A stretch of DNA of 64,000 nucleotides from Desulfosalsimonas propionicica (GTDB lineage: Bacteria; Desulfobacterota; Desulfobacteria; Desulfobacterales; Desulfosalsimonadaceae). The position numbers and the translations under genes are program-made. The DNA lies in the NCBI RefSeq assembly GCF_013761005.1, contig NZ_JACDUS010000006.1, positions 62,001 through 126,000 of the forward strand, in the 5' to 3' direction. Of the stretch, positions 51,671 through 61,242 are shown piece after piece; the stretch's first letter is position 1, and every line of letters begins with the position of its first letter. Below the pieces are notes generated by a model. The model was not told the DNA's origin, did not search any database, and saw nothing but the letters and a program-made list of their open reading frames with translations.

Positions 51671-53311
51671 CTAAAAATCCGTGAAATCGTCATCGTCCAG
51701 CGGGATGGCCCGCTCGGCATTTTCAGAATTAAAGTTTTTCTGCTCCCTTTTGGTTTCGCGGTTGGCGGCAGCGCGCTGCGGGCGGTTCTGCTCTTTATGC
51801 CGGCCGGATTGCCGAAGATCCCGGTTGTTATGGCTGGTTTTGGTCCCTTGTTCCCGAACCGATCCGATCATGGCCTCGAGTTCTGCAACCACCTTGTCCA
51901 TTTCTTTGGCCTGGGCGGAAAGTTCTTCTGCCGCACTTGCCGATTCCTCAGAATCAGAGGCGTTTTTTTGAACCACCCGGTCCATTTCGGAAACAGCCGT
52001 ATTGAGCTGGTCAATGCCTTCTGCCTGCTCTTTTGAGGCAGCAGTGATTTCACCCAAAAGCGTTTTTACGCTTTGTGCGCTTTCTTTAATGCTTTCAAGC
52101 TGCTTTGCCGCCTGGCCGGCGACATTAACACCGTTTTGGGCGCTTTCCTGTGATTTTTCAATCAGGGCAGAGGTGTTTTGGGCGGCTTCCGAACTGCGCT
52201 GGGCGAGGTTTCGCACCTCTTCGGCCACAACGGCAAAGCCCTTTCCGGCTTCTCCGGCCCGGGCGGCCTCCACCGCGGCGTTGAGTGCCAGCAGGTTGGT
52301 TTGAAAAGCAATATCATCTATGGTTTTTATGATTTTGGAGGTTTCTGACGAGGAATTTTTGATTTCGTCTATGGCCGCGTTGACATGCTGCATGGATTCA
52401 ACCCCGGCTTCGATATTTTTTTCGCTTTCTTTAAATGCCCGGTCGGCCTCCTGCGCATTTTCCGCGTTTTGCCGGGTTTGTGAAGCGATTTCTTCAAGGG
52501 ATGACGAGGTTTCTTCAAGGCTGGCGGCCTGCTGGCTTGAGCCTTCAGCCAGGGACTGGCTTGTGGCGGCCACCTGCCCGGATGCAGAGGCCACCTGCTC
52601 GGAGCCTTCTGTCAATGAATTGGCAATTCCGGCGATTTTCCGATTCAGGCCGATTGAGAAAAACACGGTTACGCAAACGGCAGCGGCAAGCACAAACAAA
52701 AATGCAATAATGTTATTGGTTAGCAAGGTGCGCATGTTGTCTGCGGCAATCGCATTTGCTTCTGTTCTGGGAAGCCCTAGAAACAGGATGCCAATGATTT
52801 CGCCTTTGCCGCTGACAACAGGATCGTATGCCGTCAGGTAGGGCTTGCCCAGAATGTCGGCCTCGCCAATATAGAGATCAGCTTTCATTACGGGTTGATA
52901 GGCATCACTGTCGGTTCCGAGATAAGTGCCGACAGCGCGGGAGCCGTCCTGTTTGCGGATGTTGGTGCTGATTCGTTTGAAATCACGGCCTTCCCGGACA
53001 AAAACCGTTGCCACCACCCCAAGATCGTCGGCGACATTGTCCACCATTTCATAATTGCCGGCGATGGGGTTGCCGTTATCATCAACAAGTTTTCCCCCGG
53101 CCAATTCCATTGCGCCATAATGATCGTCCACATATAGCTTTGCTGCATTGATATCTCCGTTTAATTTCATCTCAAGGGTATAAGTGGCCAGGCTTTCGGC
53201 CATGCGCCCTGAGTAAACATAAGAAACACCTGTTAACAAAACGCTTGTAATCACAATGAGAATGGTAAAAATTCCAATGAGCCTGGTTTTTAAGGTCAAT
53301 CCCTGAAGCAT
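51671..53311 (-). CDS. Methyl-accepting chemotaxis protein with a Cache-type sensor
   Basis: This 546-residue receptor has TM1 (about 10-32), a periplasmic Cache_3/Cache_2-fusion type domain (about 35-190), TM2 (about 195-217) and a cytoplasmic signalling domain with the tip [18 protein letters not shown] (about 370). No clear HAMP domain is seen; the signalling coiled coil starts soon after TM2. Start ATG at 53311 with TAAAGGAGTAAAACC. The C-terminus is acidic (DDDDFTDF). It is a single-gene unit. Ligand unknown; Cache-type sensors commonly bind organic acids. Confidence 0.92.
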   Translation of the reverse strand: MLQGLTLKTRLIGIFTILIVITSVLLTGVSYVYSGRMAESLATYTLEMKLNGDINAAKLYVDDHYGAMELAGGKLVDDNGNPIAGNYEMVDNVADDLGVVATVFVREGRDFKRISTNIRKQDGSRAVGTYLGTDSDAYQPVMKADLYIGEADILGKPYLTAYDPVVSGKGEIIGILFLGLPRTEANAIAADNMRTLLTNNIIAFLFVLAAAVCVTVFFSIGLNRKIAGIANSLTEGSEQVASASGQVAATSQSLAEGSSQQAASLEETSSSLEEIASQTRQNAENAQEADRAFKESEKNIEAGVESMQHVNAAIDEIKNSSSETSKIIKTIDDIAFQTNLLALNAAVEAARAGEAGKGFAVVAEEVRNLAQRSSEAAQNTSALIEKSQESAQNGVNVAGQAAKQLESIKESAQSVKTLLGEITAASKEQAEGIDQLNTAVSEMDRVVQKNASDSEESASAAEELSAQAKEMDKVVAELEAMIGSVREQGTKTSHNNRDLRQSGRHKEQNRPQRAAANRETKREQKNFNSENAERAIPLDDDDFTDF

Positions 53312-53511
53312 GGTTTTACTCCTTTATAAAACATTAAAAATTTTTTCCTTTTTCTGTTTACGCAGACAGAGAAGGGCACAAATTCGTTTTCAGCGAAAAG
53401 GCGTTGGATAGCAATTTGTATGCCATTTGTTGTTTTATTGCGGATAAGGATATAATGCTTTTGATTTTCGCATGTTATCGAATATCTCCATTATTGCCGG
53501 CACGGGCGGAA

Positions 53512-53567
53512 ATAAAAAAACCGGATTTCTGTGTCATAATTTTGACAAGAATCCGGTCAGTTTTTTG
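53512..53567 (-). terminator. Terminator of the RND efflux operon
   Basis: On the minus strand a stem ACCGGATT pairs with AATCCGGT, with a long loop that itself contains a TTGTCA/TGACAA inverted repeat, followed by TTTTTTTATTT. It lies 38 bp beyond the stop of the RND gene. The remainder of the 294-bp gap to the chemoreceptor start shows no gene. Confidence 0.75.
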
Positions 53568-53605
53568 TCCCGGCCCGGAGTGTTTTTCACAGGCGGGTCT
53601 ATGTA

Positions 53606-56600
53606 TCAGTTGCCCAAAAGCCGCATTTTGGCTCTGCTGATCCACACATAGATGACCGGCACGTAGATCAGGGTCAGAAATGTGGACACGGCAAGCCCGG
53701 AGATGGCCACCACGGCAAGGGGTGAGAGCCTTTCCAGGCCCACGGCCAGTTCCGCGGCAATGGGGGTCATGCCGGCGATGGTGCTCAATGCGGTCATTAA
53801 AATAGGCCGGGTTCTTCTCCGGATGCCCTCTTCCACGGCAGCCATGAGCCCGGTTCCTTTTTTGCGGGCGTTTTCAATATAGTCAATGAGCAAAATCGAG
53901 TTGTTGACCACAATGCCTGAAAGCAGGATCATGCCCATGGCCGCGGGCATGCAGAAATGCCGGCCGGCCATCAGCATCCCCCAGGGCACGCCGATAAAAG
54001 CCAGGGGAATGGCCGACATGATCATCACCGGATGGGCCCAGGATCGGAAGGTGACCACCAGCACAAAATAAAGCAGCACCAGGGCCATGCCCAGGCTGCC
54101 GCCCAGACGGGTAAAGCTTTCTTCCATAAACGAGATTTCGCCGGTATGATCGATGCTGTATCCAGCCGGCAGGTCAATATCGGCCAAGGCTTCCTGCACC
54201 TGGCCGTGGAGAAATGAGATGGGCGCTTTGGCCCGGTATGCGATCACGTCCACTGTGGGCTGCAGGTCCTCCCGGGTGATCCGCGTCTGTTTCCAGTCCA
54301 TGTGGATTTCAGCAATTTCGGCCAGGGGAACCGGACCGTTTGGTGCGGGCACCTGAAGGGTGGACAGCGCGCCCACGGCATCGATCTGCTCAGGGTTTAA
54401 GCGTATTTGGATCGGGTATCCGTCCTGACCGGGGACCCGGAACAGGGCCGCCTGTTTTCCGGTTGTGGCGGCGCTGAGAAAATCGGCCGTGTCTTGTTGG
54501 GATATGCCGTAATCAGCCAGTTTTTCCTGGTTTAATGCAATGATGAGTTCCGGCTTGGAAAAATCCCAGGTCCGGGAAATGGATTTTAAGCCCTTAACCT
54601 GGCTGAGCCGCTGTTTGACATTGTCTGCCAGATGGTCCAAAATTTGCGGGTCCGGCCCGGAAATCCTCACATCCACGGGCGCGGCAATGGCTGAAAGGGG
54701 CGTGGCCCCGTAGTCAAACACGTGCACGGTTTTCAGGCCCGGTATCTGAGCAAACGCCTGTCGTAAATCCGCTTCGATCTCCCACAGGGTTTCCGGGCGT
54801 TCAAAGCGGTTTTTAAAATGCACGGTCATCAACCCTTCCTGAGGAGTCTGATCGGAGCCGAAGCTGATCACCGAAGGCTCCGCGCCAACGGCCGTGGACA
54901 TCCGGATATATCCCGGTGTTTCGGTGATGACCTGTTCCATTTGCCTGACCACCTGCCGCGTGCGGTCAATTGACATGTTGGGCCAGGTTTCAAAGGATAC
55001 TTTGAGGATGCCCGTGTCCATGGGCGGCATCAGGTCCCGGCCGGCCAGGGGCATTTGCCGCAGCCCAATAATCAGGGCCGCGATCAAAAGAGGGGCTATC
55101 AGAAAAAACCACCGGGTGGTCCCGGCGCGAAATGCCCGGAGCATAAACTGCTGCAAGGGGGCGAGCATGGCGTCGCGTACTCGCTGGAGTGCCTTTTCCA
55201 GCCTGTTTGGGGTGTTTTCCGGTTTGAGCAGGCGCCTTGCAAATAGCGGAATTACGGTTACCGAGGCGATAAAGGAGCTGGCCAGGGCCAGGGAGAGGAC
55301 CACAGTCAGGGGACGCAGGATTTTCTCGGAATAGCCGCCCACAAACATGATGGGCACCAGCACCGAGATGGTGGTGACAGTGCCGGCGAAATCAGCCAGA
55401 AAAATTTCCTTTGTGCCGTCAATGGCTGCCCTGAGGCGGGTTTTATCAGCCGGCGCATTGTGGCTTTCTATGTTTTCAATCACCACGATGGCGTCATCCA
55501 CCAAAAGCCCCACTGCCAGGATCACGGCTGTCAGGGTCACGATGTTGAGTTCGTAGCCGATGAGCTTCATGCCCGCAAATGTCAGCAGAAAGGTTACGGG
55601 AATGGACACGGCTGACAGCAGGGTGATGCGCACGCGGGCCAGAAACAGAAAAATCACGCATACGGTCAGGATGACCGCATCCCGCAGGGACGTGACCAGG
55701 TTGCCCACAGAGGTGCGGATCAACTCGCCCTGGGTGTCGGCCACTTCAAAGGAAAGCTGGGCAAATTGTTTTTTGATCTCCGGCAGGGCGGCTTCAACGG
55801 ACTCCAGAGTGTCGGTGACATGGCCGCCTTCGGCCCGCAGGATGTTAATGCCGATGGCGGCCTTGCCGTTGCCGTGAAAAAAAGAATCCGGGGTTTGATA
55901 TGTGGTTTTGATTTCAGCAAGGTCACGCAGATACACCCGCCCCTTTTTTCCGGTGGCCATCACCACCTCGCCGAGTTGTTGGGCGTGTTTTTTCTCGCCT
56001 TTAATTTTGATCAGCACCCGGTCCTGGTCCCGAAACAGGGTCCCGCTGGGGGTATTTTTGTGCTGCCGGGAAACAGCGGCCAGCACCTGGGTAATGGAAA
56101 GGCCGTATCCCGCAAGTTTGTCCCGGTCCACTGATACCCGGATTTCGGGTTTGTAACCGCCGAAAACCTCGGCATCGGCCACGGAATCCAGGCGCAGAAG
56201 CGCTTCCTGGATTTCGTTATCTGCCATCTGCCGCACCCGGGCCATGGACAGGTGCGATCCGGGCCCGGGGGATACAGCTAGGGTGAGCACCGGAGCGGTG
56301 GCATCTGAAACCCTGAAAATCCGGGGAGGCAGCATGTCTGCGGGCAGAGAAGGCAGAATCCGGTTTAAGGCGGCGCTGACATCCGGTACCGCAGCATCCA
56401 GGCCCTTTTCATACTCGAATTCCGCTTTGACCGCAGCGGTTTCATCGCGCACCGCGGCTTCAACGCGTCGGACCTGGGCAATGCCGGCCAGTTCTTTTTC
56501 CACCTGGCGCGATACCCGGTCGGTCATGTCCTCGGCTGAAGCTCCGGGCCAGACCAGCAAAACCGCCACCTGGGGATAATTGGCGTCCGGAAACAGGTTT

Positions 56601-56701
56601 AAGGGCAGGGTCCGGAAACTGATCAGTCCGAAAACCACCCCCAGAAATAACAGGGCGGTAATCCCGTGGGGGTTTTTGAGGTAGGCCTCAACCCGGTTCA
56701 T
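53606..56701 (-). CDS. RND efflux transporter, inner-membrane pump (AcrB/HAE-like)
   Basis: This 1031-residue pump has 12 membrane helices and two large periplasmic loops, with the intramembrane acidic motif AVILAVGLLVDDAIVVIENIE. Length and spacing match hydrophobe/amphiphile exporters (about 1030 residues) rather than the CusA type. Its ATG overlaps the stop of the upstream adaptor gene (ATGA, 56698-56701). No outer-membrane channel gene is adjacent, so it must share one. An FNR/HcpR-type site lies upstream of the operon at 57902-57915, so expression may respond to nitrosative or redox stress. Confidence 0.92.
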   Translation of the reverse strand: MNRVEAYLKNPHGITALLFLGVVFGLISFRTLPLNLFPDANYPQVAVLLVWPGASAEDMTDRVSRQVEKELAGIAQVRRVEAAVRDETAAVKAEFEYEKGLDAAVPDVSAALNRILPSLPADMLPPRIFRVSDATAPVLTLAVSPGPGSHLSMARVRQMADNEIQEALLRLDSVADAEVFGGYKPEIRVSVDRDKLAGYGLSITQVLAAVSRQHKNTPSGTLFRDQDRVLIKIKGEKKHAQQLGEVVMATGKKGRVYLRDLAEIKTTYQTPDSFFHGNGKAAIGINILRAEGGHVTDTLESVEAALPEIKKQFAQLSFEVADTQGELIRTSVGNLVTSLRDAVILTVCVIFLFLARVRITLLSAVSIPVTFLLTFAGMKLIGYELNIVTLTAVILAVGLLVDDAIVVIENIESHNAPADKTRLRAAIDGTKEIFLADFAGTVTTISVLVPIMFVGGYSEKILRPLTVVLSLALASSFIASVTVIPLFARRLLKPENTPNRLEKALQRVRDAMLAPLQQFMLRAFRAGTTRWFFLIAPLLIAALIIGLRQMPLAGRDLMPPMDTGILKVSFETWPNMSIDRTRQVVRQMEQVITETPGYIRMSTAVGAEPSVISFGSDQTPQEGLMTVHFKNRFERPETLWEIEADLRQAFAQIPGLKTVHVFDYGATPLSAIAAPVDVRISGPDPQILDHLADNVKQRLSQVKGLKSISRTWDFSKPELIIALNQEKLADYGISQQDTADFLSAATTGKQAALFRVPGQDGYPIQIRLNPEQIDAVGALSTLQVPAPNGPVPLAEIAEIHMDWKQTRITREDLQPTVDVIAYRAKAPISFLHGQVQEALADIDLPAGYSIDHTGEISFMEESFTRLGGSLGMALVLLYFVLVVTFRSWAHPVMIMSAIPLAFIGVPWGMLMAGRHFCMPAAMGMILLSGIVVNNSILLIDYIENARKKGTGLMAAVEEGIRRRTRPILMTALSTIAGMTPIAAELAVGLERLSPLAVVAISGLAVSTFLTLIYVPVIYVWISRAKMRLLGN

Positions 56702-57825
56702 CTGGCCTCCCGGGTCCCGAGGGCCTTGACAGGTGTGACCCGGGTATTTTCCCCAAGACGGATGAGCATGGATTCATCGCCCACAATCACCCGGTCGCCG
56801 GGCTGGAGTTTTTCGGAAATCACAGCCAGGCGGTTTTCCCCAAAAGCCGATACATCCACATCCACGGGTGTTGCATGCTGGTTGTCCCGGAGCACAAAGA
56901 CCCGCCACTGGCCTTCATATTCCAGAGCCGCCTGCTTGGGGACCACCAGGGCCTCTGAAGCGCCAAAAACCAGGTCCACGCCCACAAATGTCATGGACGG
57001 CCGGTTGAAGGGCCTGTCCGGAAGTCGGATTTCTGCTACGGCCATGCGGTTTTCATCGCCTGCCGGATAAATCTGGTCCACCGGGGCTTCAATGGTGCTG
57101 CTGTCATGGCGGATTTCGGCTGTGGTATGCTTGGATATCCGGTCTGCTGTTTGTGCGTCGAGATGGACCAGGACCCGGTATCCCCCGGCCGTGTCCTCGA
57201 TTTGGTATAGGGCCTGCCCGGGTGTTACCAGATCTCCGGGATCCTTGTGCCGCCGGGTGACCACCCCGTCAAAAGGCGCCTGAATTGTTGCGTATCCCAG
57301 CGATACCCGGGCGGATTCAATACGGGCGCTCAGCGTGGATACCCGGGAGCGTGCGGAAACAAAGGCGCTTTGGGCCGCATCCAGGCTTTCCTCGGTTGCA
57401 TGCCCCTTTTTGTAAAGCGCCTTTCTTCTTTCATAGCGCTGTTTGCGATCCGCCAGGTCGGCCCGGGCGCCCTTGAGCTCGGCCTTCAGTCCGGAAAGTT
57501 CCTTTTTGAGCAGCCGGTCGTCAATCTCGGCAATAACCTGGTTTTTTCGCACCCTGTCGCCGGTGTCTACTGGTACAGAATTCAGATAACCGGTGACCCG
57601 GGCGGCAATCCGGGCCGAGACCACAGGCTCGAGGATCCCCAGGTAATGCCGCGTTTGCGCCACTGCGCCTGTTTCCACCTTGCTGACATGGACGGGCAGG
57701 GCGGGAGCGGGTACCGTATCCATTCCCGAAAGTTCGGATTTGCGATGGTGCACCAGAAACACGGCTCCGGCTGCCAGCAGCAAAAGAATCAGAATCAGGA
57801 GAATTTTGGGCAGATGCTTTTTCAT
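56698..57825 (-). CDS. RND efflux periplasmic adaptor (membrane-fusion protein)
   Basis: This 375-residue protein has an N-terminal anchor (MKKHLPKILLILILLLLAAG, about 1-25), a split barrel-sandwich (lipoyl) domain with ARVTGYLNSVPVDTGDRVRKN (about 65-85) and GYATIQAPFDGVVTRRHKDPG (about 165), a coiled-coil hairpin between them and C-terminal beta domains. ATG at 57825 was chosen with CCAGGAC upstream because the frame farther up opens only with TTG. The gene is translationally coupled to the pump by an ATGA overlap. Confidence 0.9.
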   Translation of the reverse strand: MKKHLPKILLILILLLLAAGAVFLVHHRKSELSGMDTVPAPALPVHVSKVETGAVAQTRHYLGILEPVVSARIAARVTGYLNSVPVDTGDRVRKNQVIAEIDDRLLKKELSGLKAELKGARADLADRKQRYERRKALYKKGHATEESLDAAQSAFVSARSRVSTLSARIESARVSLGYATIQAPFDGVVTRRHKDPGDLVTPGQALYQIEDTAGGYRVLVHLDAQTADRISKHTTAEIRHDSSTIEAPVDQIYPAGDENRMAVAEIRLPDRPFNRPSMTFVGVDLVFGASEALVVPKQAALEYEGQWRVFVLRDNQHATPVDVDVSAFGENRLAVISEKLQPGDRVIVGDESMLIRLGENTRVTPVKALGTREAR

Positions 57826-57901
57826 TGTTTTGTCCTGGAAACATGGTTGCAAAAACAGATAATATTGTAAATATATGTATTACAGGATACGCCTCGCGTC
57901 C

Positions 57902-57915
57902 TTGACTTAAATCAA
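57902..57915. promoter_or_regulatory. FNR/HcpR-type operator upstream of the RND efflux operon
   Basis: TTGACTTAAATCAA is a 14-bp inverted repeat with one symmetry mismatch, matching the sites at 41720 and 63467. On the minus strand a TATATT box lies 26 bp beyond it (57875-57870), placing the site close to -45 of the RND operon, a position usual for activation by Crp/Fnr proteins. No good -10 lies on the plus-strand side. Confidence 0.55.
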
Positions 57916-57985
57916 TTGTTGGCGCATTTGCCAGAGGGCAACTGCCGGATTTTCCGGCAACAGGCTTGTTTTTAGGGAGGGCAGA

Positions 57986-58969
57986 ATGGCAGGTCACCGG
58001 ATGTCTTCGTTTTCATCCCCGGGACCGGACTTGATTGAACCGCCGGGCAGGCCATTGAAAATCGCGCTGGCCGCCTGCGGTGTCTTTTTTGCGGCCGGGG
58101 TTCTCTACATTCTTTTTTCAGGCCATTTCGCGGCACTGGCTGCTGCCTCGGTTCCTGACCTGGCGTTGATTGAAAAAACCAAGGGCCTGCTGTTTGTATT
58201 CTTTACAACTGTTGTGCTGTTTTGCGTGCTTTATGCCATGCTGCTGCGTCTTGACCGGCAGCAGCGCAGGCTGCTGAATTTCGGCAACCGCCTGATAGCC
58301 GCCGAGCGGCAGGCCTCGGCCCTTGTGCTGGCCGATTCGGTTGCCCACGAGGTCAGCAACCTGCTTATGACCCTGGAATATCATGTACAGGAACTGGCGG
58401 ATGCCGCCGGTGAAGAAAAAAAGGACACCCTGCAAAAGGTTTTTTCCGCCCAGGACCGACTTAAAGCACTTGCCCGGAGACTGGCCCGGGTCAGCGGCCG
58501 GGAGACCAGAAAAACGTATTTTAATATTTTTGCAGCTGTCGGCGATGCCCTGGCCTTTGCGGAAAAGCACCGCAGCCTTCGTTTCTGCAAAATTGAGCGC
58601 ACGGGGCCGGCGGATTTGATGTTTATGGGCAATCTGCTTCTGGTCTACCAGATGATTCTCAATCTGGTGCTCAACGCCGCCCAGGCTGCGGGTGAGCACG
58701 GCCGTATTCGGGTGGACCTGCTTGAGCACGATGATGTTGTGTCCGTGGAAGTCCATGACAACGGTCCGGGCATTGCCCCGAATATGCGCAAAACCGTAAT
58801 GGAAGCTTTTTATACCACCCGAAAAAATGGAAGCGGCCTGGGCTTGCTTTCGGTTGAGGCCTGCGCCCGGGCCCACAACGGGAATGTTGAAGTCCGTGAT
58901 TCAGATCTGGGCGGGGCGTGCTTTGCTGTTTGGCTGAAAAAAACACCGGCCGTCATTGATGATCAATAA
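57986..58969 (+). CDS. Sensor histidine kinase with two membrane helices
   Basis: This 327-residue kinase has two membrane helices (about 26-47 and 62-84) with only a short loop between them and no separate sensory domain. The DHp helix has LADSVAHEVSNLLMTLE (phospho-His about 119); the ATPase domain has NLVLNAAQAA, DNGPGIAPN and NGSGLGLL. ATG at 57986 with AGGGAGGGC. It precedes a B12-binding protein by 74 bp and a diguanylate cyclase, all on the plus strand. The membrane region itself may sense, or the kinase may take its signal from the B12-binding protein. No response regulator gene is beside it. Confidence 0.9.
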   Translation: MAGHRMSSFSSPGPDLIEPPGRPLKIALAACGVFFAAGVLYILFSGHFAALAAASVPDLALIEKTKGLLFVFFTTVVLFCVLYAMLLRLDRQQRRLLNFGNRLIAAERQASALVLADSVAHEVSNLLMTLEYHVQELADAAGEEKKDTLQKVFSAQDRLKALARRLARVSGRETRKTYFNIFAAVGDALAFAEKHRSLRFCKIERTGPADLMFMGNLLLVYQMILNLVLNAAQAAGEHGRIRVDLLEHDDVVSVEVHDNGPGIAPNMRKTVMEAFYTTRKNGSGLGLLSVEACARAHNGNVEVRDSDLGGACFAVWLKKTPAVIDDQ

Positions 58970-59043
58970 CAAAAATATTGGTCCATGGGTTTTCTGTTTT
59001 CGGAGCGGGCTGAAAAGCCCGGTCTGATGATTGCGAGGAAGAT

Positions 59044-60156
59044 ATGGATACGGATTTGAAAGAAGAAATCAGCCGGCTGCCTGAAGTTCCCCCGGATGCG
59101 GCCATGGCATATAAGCAGCATCTGGGTGAAATGGTCGAAAAGGTCAATAACCGCATGCGCCGCCGGCCCGAACTGGATCTGTTGATCGGCGGCAATCCCG
59201 TGAGCATGATGTTTGACAATCACAGAAATCATGGCCTTTTTATGAGCAATGTGTTTTCTTTAAATGAATACGCGCTGCTGCTCAACACCATCCCCTGGGT
59301 TTACCGGGCATACACCGGCCGCGGTTTTTCCTTTAATTATTTTCCCGCTCATTTGCAGACGTGGCGGGATGTTCTGGAAGAAACCCTGGCGCCGGACTCT
59401 GCGGCTTGTCTGGATGCGGTCTATGGCTGGATGATTTCCAGGCATGAGAAGTTCATCCAGCTTTCAAAGCAGTCTCATGACCGAACCATGGAGCCCGATG
59501 CCCAATGGCGGCCCGTGTATGAACAGTTTCTCCAGGGCCTGTTAAGTGCAGACCGACAGGCGTCCATGGCCGTGGCAAAAAAGGCTGTGCCGGACCTGGC
59601 CAGGCTCAATGATTTTTATATCCATGTGGTCCAGCCGGCCATGTATGCCGTGGGCGCCATGTGGGAGAGGGGTGAAATCAGCGTGGCAAAGGAACATCTG
59701 GCCTCGGCCCTTGTTAACCGGGTTATGGCTGTACAGTATATCGAGCTCATGGAATCGCCCGAACAATCAAAGGGCAAAGCCGTGGTCACGGCCACGGCAA
59801 ACGAGTTCCATGAAATCGGGGCCGCCATGGTGGCCAATGCCCTGGAGGCCGACGGATGGGAAATCACCTTTCTGGGCGCCAACACCCCTTCGGAGGAGCT
59901 GCTGGAATATGTTTCAGCCAGCGGCTTTGACCTGGTATGCGTTTCAATCACTGTGCCGTTTAATCTCGAATCCATTCAAAATGTCATCCAGGCCATCCGG
60001 ACCTGGCCCGAAGGCCGGCAGCCCAAAATCATGATCGGCGGACAGGCGTTTGGCGGTTATCCGGAACTGCCGCAAAAGCTGGGGGCGGACGGATTTGCCG
60101 AAAATCCGGAACAGGCCGTGGCCCTGGCGGATCAATGGGGGAAAGCGATTTGCTGA
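59044..60156 (+). CDS. Cobalamin-binding sensor protein with CarH-type W-x9-EH motif
   Basis: This 370-residue soluble protein has an N-terminal domain of ~170 residues I do not recognise (NHGLFMSNVFSLNEYALLLN), a B12-binding four-helix cap (about 175-240) with MWERGEISVAKEH, and a Rossmann-type B12-binding domain (about 250-365) with EFHEIGAAMVANAL (His ligand), FLGANTPSEEL and MIGGQAFGG. The cap contains W-x9-EH, the signature by which CarH photoreceptors hold adenosylcobalamin. No HTH is present, so any output goes through partners. It is not fused to a methyltransferase. The next gene, a diguanylate cyclase, overlaps its end. Confidence 0.85.
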   Translation: MDTDLKEEISRLPEVPPDAAMAYKQHLGEMVEKVNNRMRRRPELDLLIGGNPVSMMFDNHRNHGLFMSNVFSLNEYALLLNTIPWVYRAYTGRGFSFNYFPAHLQTWRDVLEETLAPDSAACLDAVYGWMISRHEKFIQLSKQSHDRTMEPDAQWRPVYEQFLQGLLSADRQASMAVAKKAVPDLARLNDFYIHVVQPAMYAVGAMWERGEISVAKEHLASALVNRVMAVQYIELMESPEQSKGKAVVTATANEFHEIGAAMVANALEADGWEITFLGANTPSEELLEYVSASGFDLVCVSITVPFNLESIQNVIQAIRTWPEGRQPKIMIGGQAFGGYPELPQKLGADGFAENPEQAVALADQWGKAIC

Positions 60157-61100
60157 TGACCCTGCTGGAAGTGATCAAGGCAAATCCACTGGCGTTCCGG
60201 GTGTTTTTCAATGCAGCCGGCAGCACCCTGGCCGTGGTCACCGACAGGGACCATCGCATCCTGGCCTGCAATGATAACCTGGCCAGAAATCTCCATCTGC
60301 CGGAAAAGCCCCTGGGAAGGTTTTTGGGCGATATTTTGTGCTCCCTTGAAGGCGAAGAAGGGTTTTCCCTGCTGGTTTCCAGGCAGGACAACAGCCTGCT
60401 GCCCCAGATTTTCAGGATCTGCTACACGGAAATTCTTTTTAAATGCTATACCTTTGCGATAGAAGAAGGGTTTCTGGTGCTGGGAGACCGCCTTGGCGGC
60501 ACGGACAATGAAGTGCTGGAGAGCATGTCGCTTCTCAATAACGAACTGTCCGGTCTGAGCCGGGAACTCGCCCAAAAAAACCGGGACCTGGAAAAGGCCA
60601 ACCGGAAAATCACGGAATTGTCCCGCACCGATTCCCTCACGGGTCTGGCCAACCGTGCCTATTTCCAGGAGCGCTACCAGGAGGCGTTTAATCTTGCCCG
60701 TCGTCATCAGATGCCTTTGGCGGTTGTTATGATGGACCTGGATCACTTCAAGCACATCAATGACATCTATGGCCATGATGCCGGAGATGCCGTGCTGAGA
60801 CACTTTGGCGGCCTTGTTCGGGAAAGCTGCCGGCAGGAGGACTTTGCCGCCCGTTTCGGCGGTGAGGAATTTATCCTGTATCTGCCCCATACAACCATAA
60901 AAGAGGCCCTATCGCTTGCAGACCGGCTGCGGCAGCGCTTGGCCGGTGCCGCCATATTGGAAAACCACTATCAGGTTACCGCCAGCATGGGTGTTGCCGG
61001 GCTGGCCCCGGATGATTCTCCCGAATCCTTGATTAAGCGGGGTGATCAGGCGTTGTATAAGGCCAAGGATGCGGGCCGCAACTGGGTTTGTGCCCTTTAA
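60135..61100 (+). CDS. PAS-GGDEF diguanylate cyclase
   Basis: This protein of about 321 residues has an N-terminal PAS-like domain (about 20-135; VTDRDHRILACNDNLARNL), a coiled-coil linker (about 135-160, ending with LSRTDSLTGLANRAYF, the usual lead-in to GGDEF) and a GGDEF domain with active-site GGEEF (about 237), an intact variant, plus MDLDHFKHINDIYGHDAGD. It should make cyclic di-GMP. No I-site RxxD could be confirmed. It overlaps the 3' end of the B12-sensor gene by 22 bp (or abuts in TGATG if the ATG at 60156 is used). Cyclic di-GMP output is therefore the likely result of the upstream kinase/B12 signal. Confidence 0.9.
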   Translation: MGESDLLMTLLEVIKANPLAFRVFFNAAGSTLAVVTDRDHRILACNDNLARNLHLPEKPLGRFLGDILCSLEGEEGFSLLVSRQDNSLLPQIFRICYTEILFKCYTFAIEEGFLVLGDRLGGTDNEVLESMSLLNNELSGLSRELAQKNRDLEKANRKITELSRTDSLTGLANRAYFQERYQEAFNLARRHQMPLAVVMMDLDHFKHINDIYGHDAGDAVLRHFGGLVRESCRQEDFAARFGGEEFILYLPHTTIKEALSLADRLRQRLAGAAILENHYQVTASMGVAGLAPDDSPESLIKRGDQALYKAKDAGRNWVCAL

Positions 61101-61242
61101 AAAAAGCGCGGCAGTCAAAAAATTTTGCATTAACAAATTGACAATTTTTTGCACAGCCGATATTTTTTATTTTATCATAACGTTTTTCAGCTCCCTTATT
61201 GGCCGTTTACCCTAAAAGACCGCACCTGGAAACAGGAGGCTT

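Noticed and set aside
57915-57985. FNR/HcpR-type site acting on the plus-strand histidine kinase gene
   Set aside because: No acceptable -10 box lies at a suitable distance on the plus strand, while one does on the minus strand toward the RND operon.
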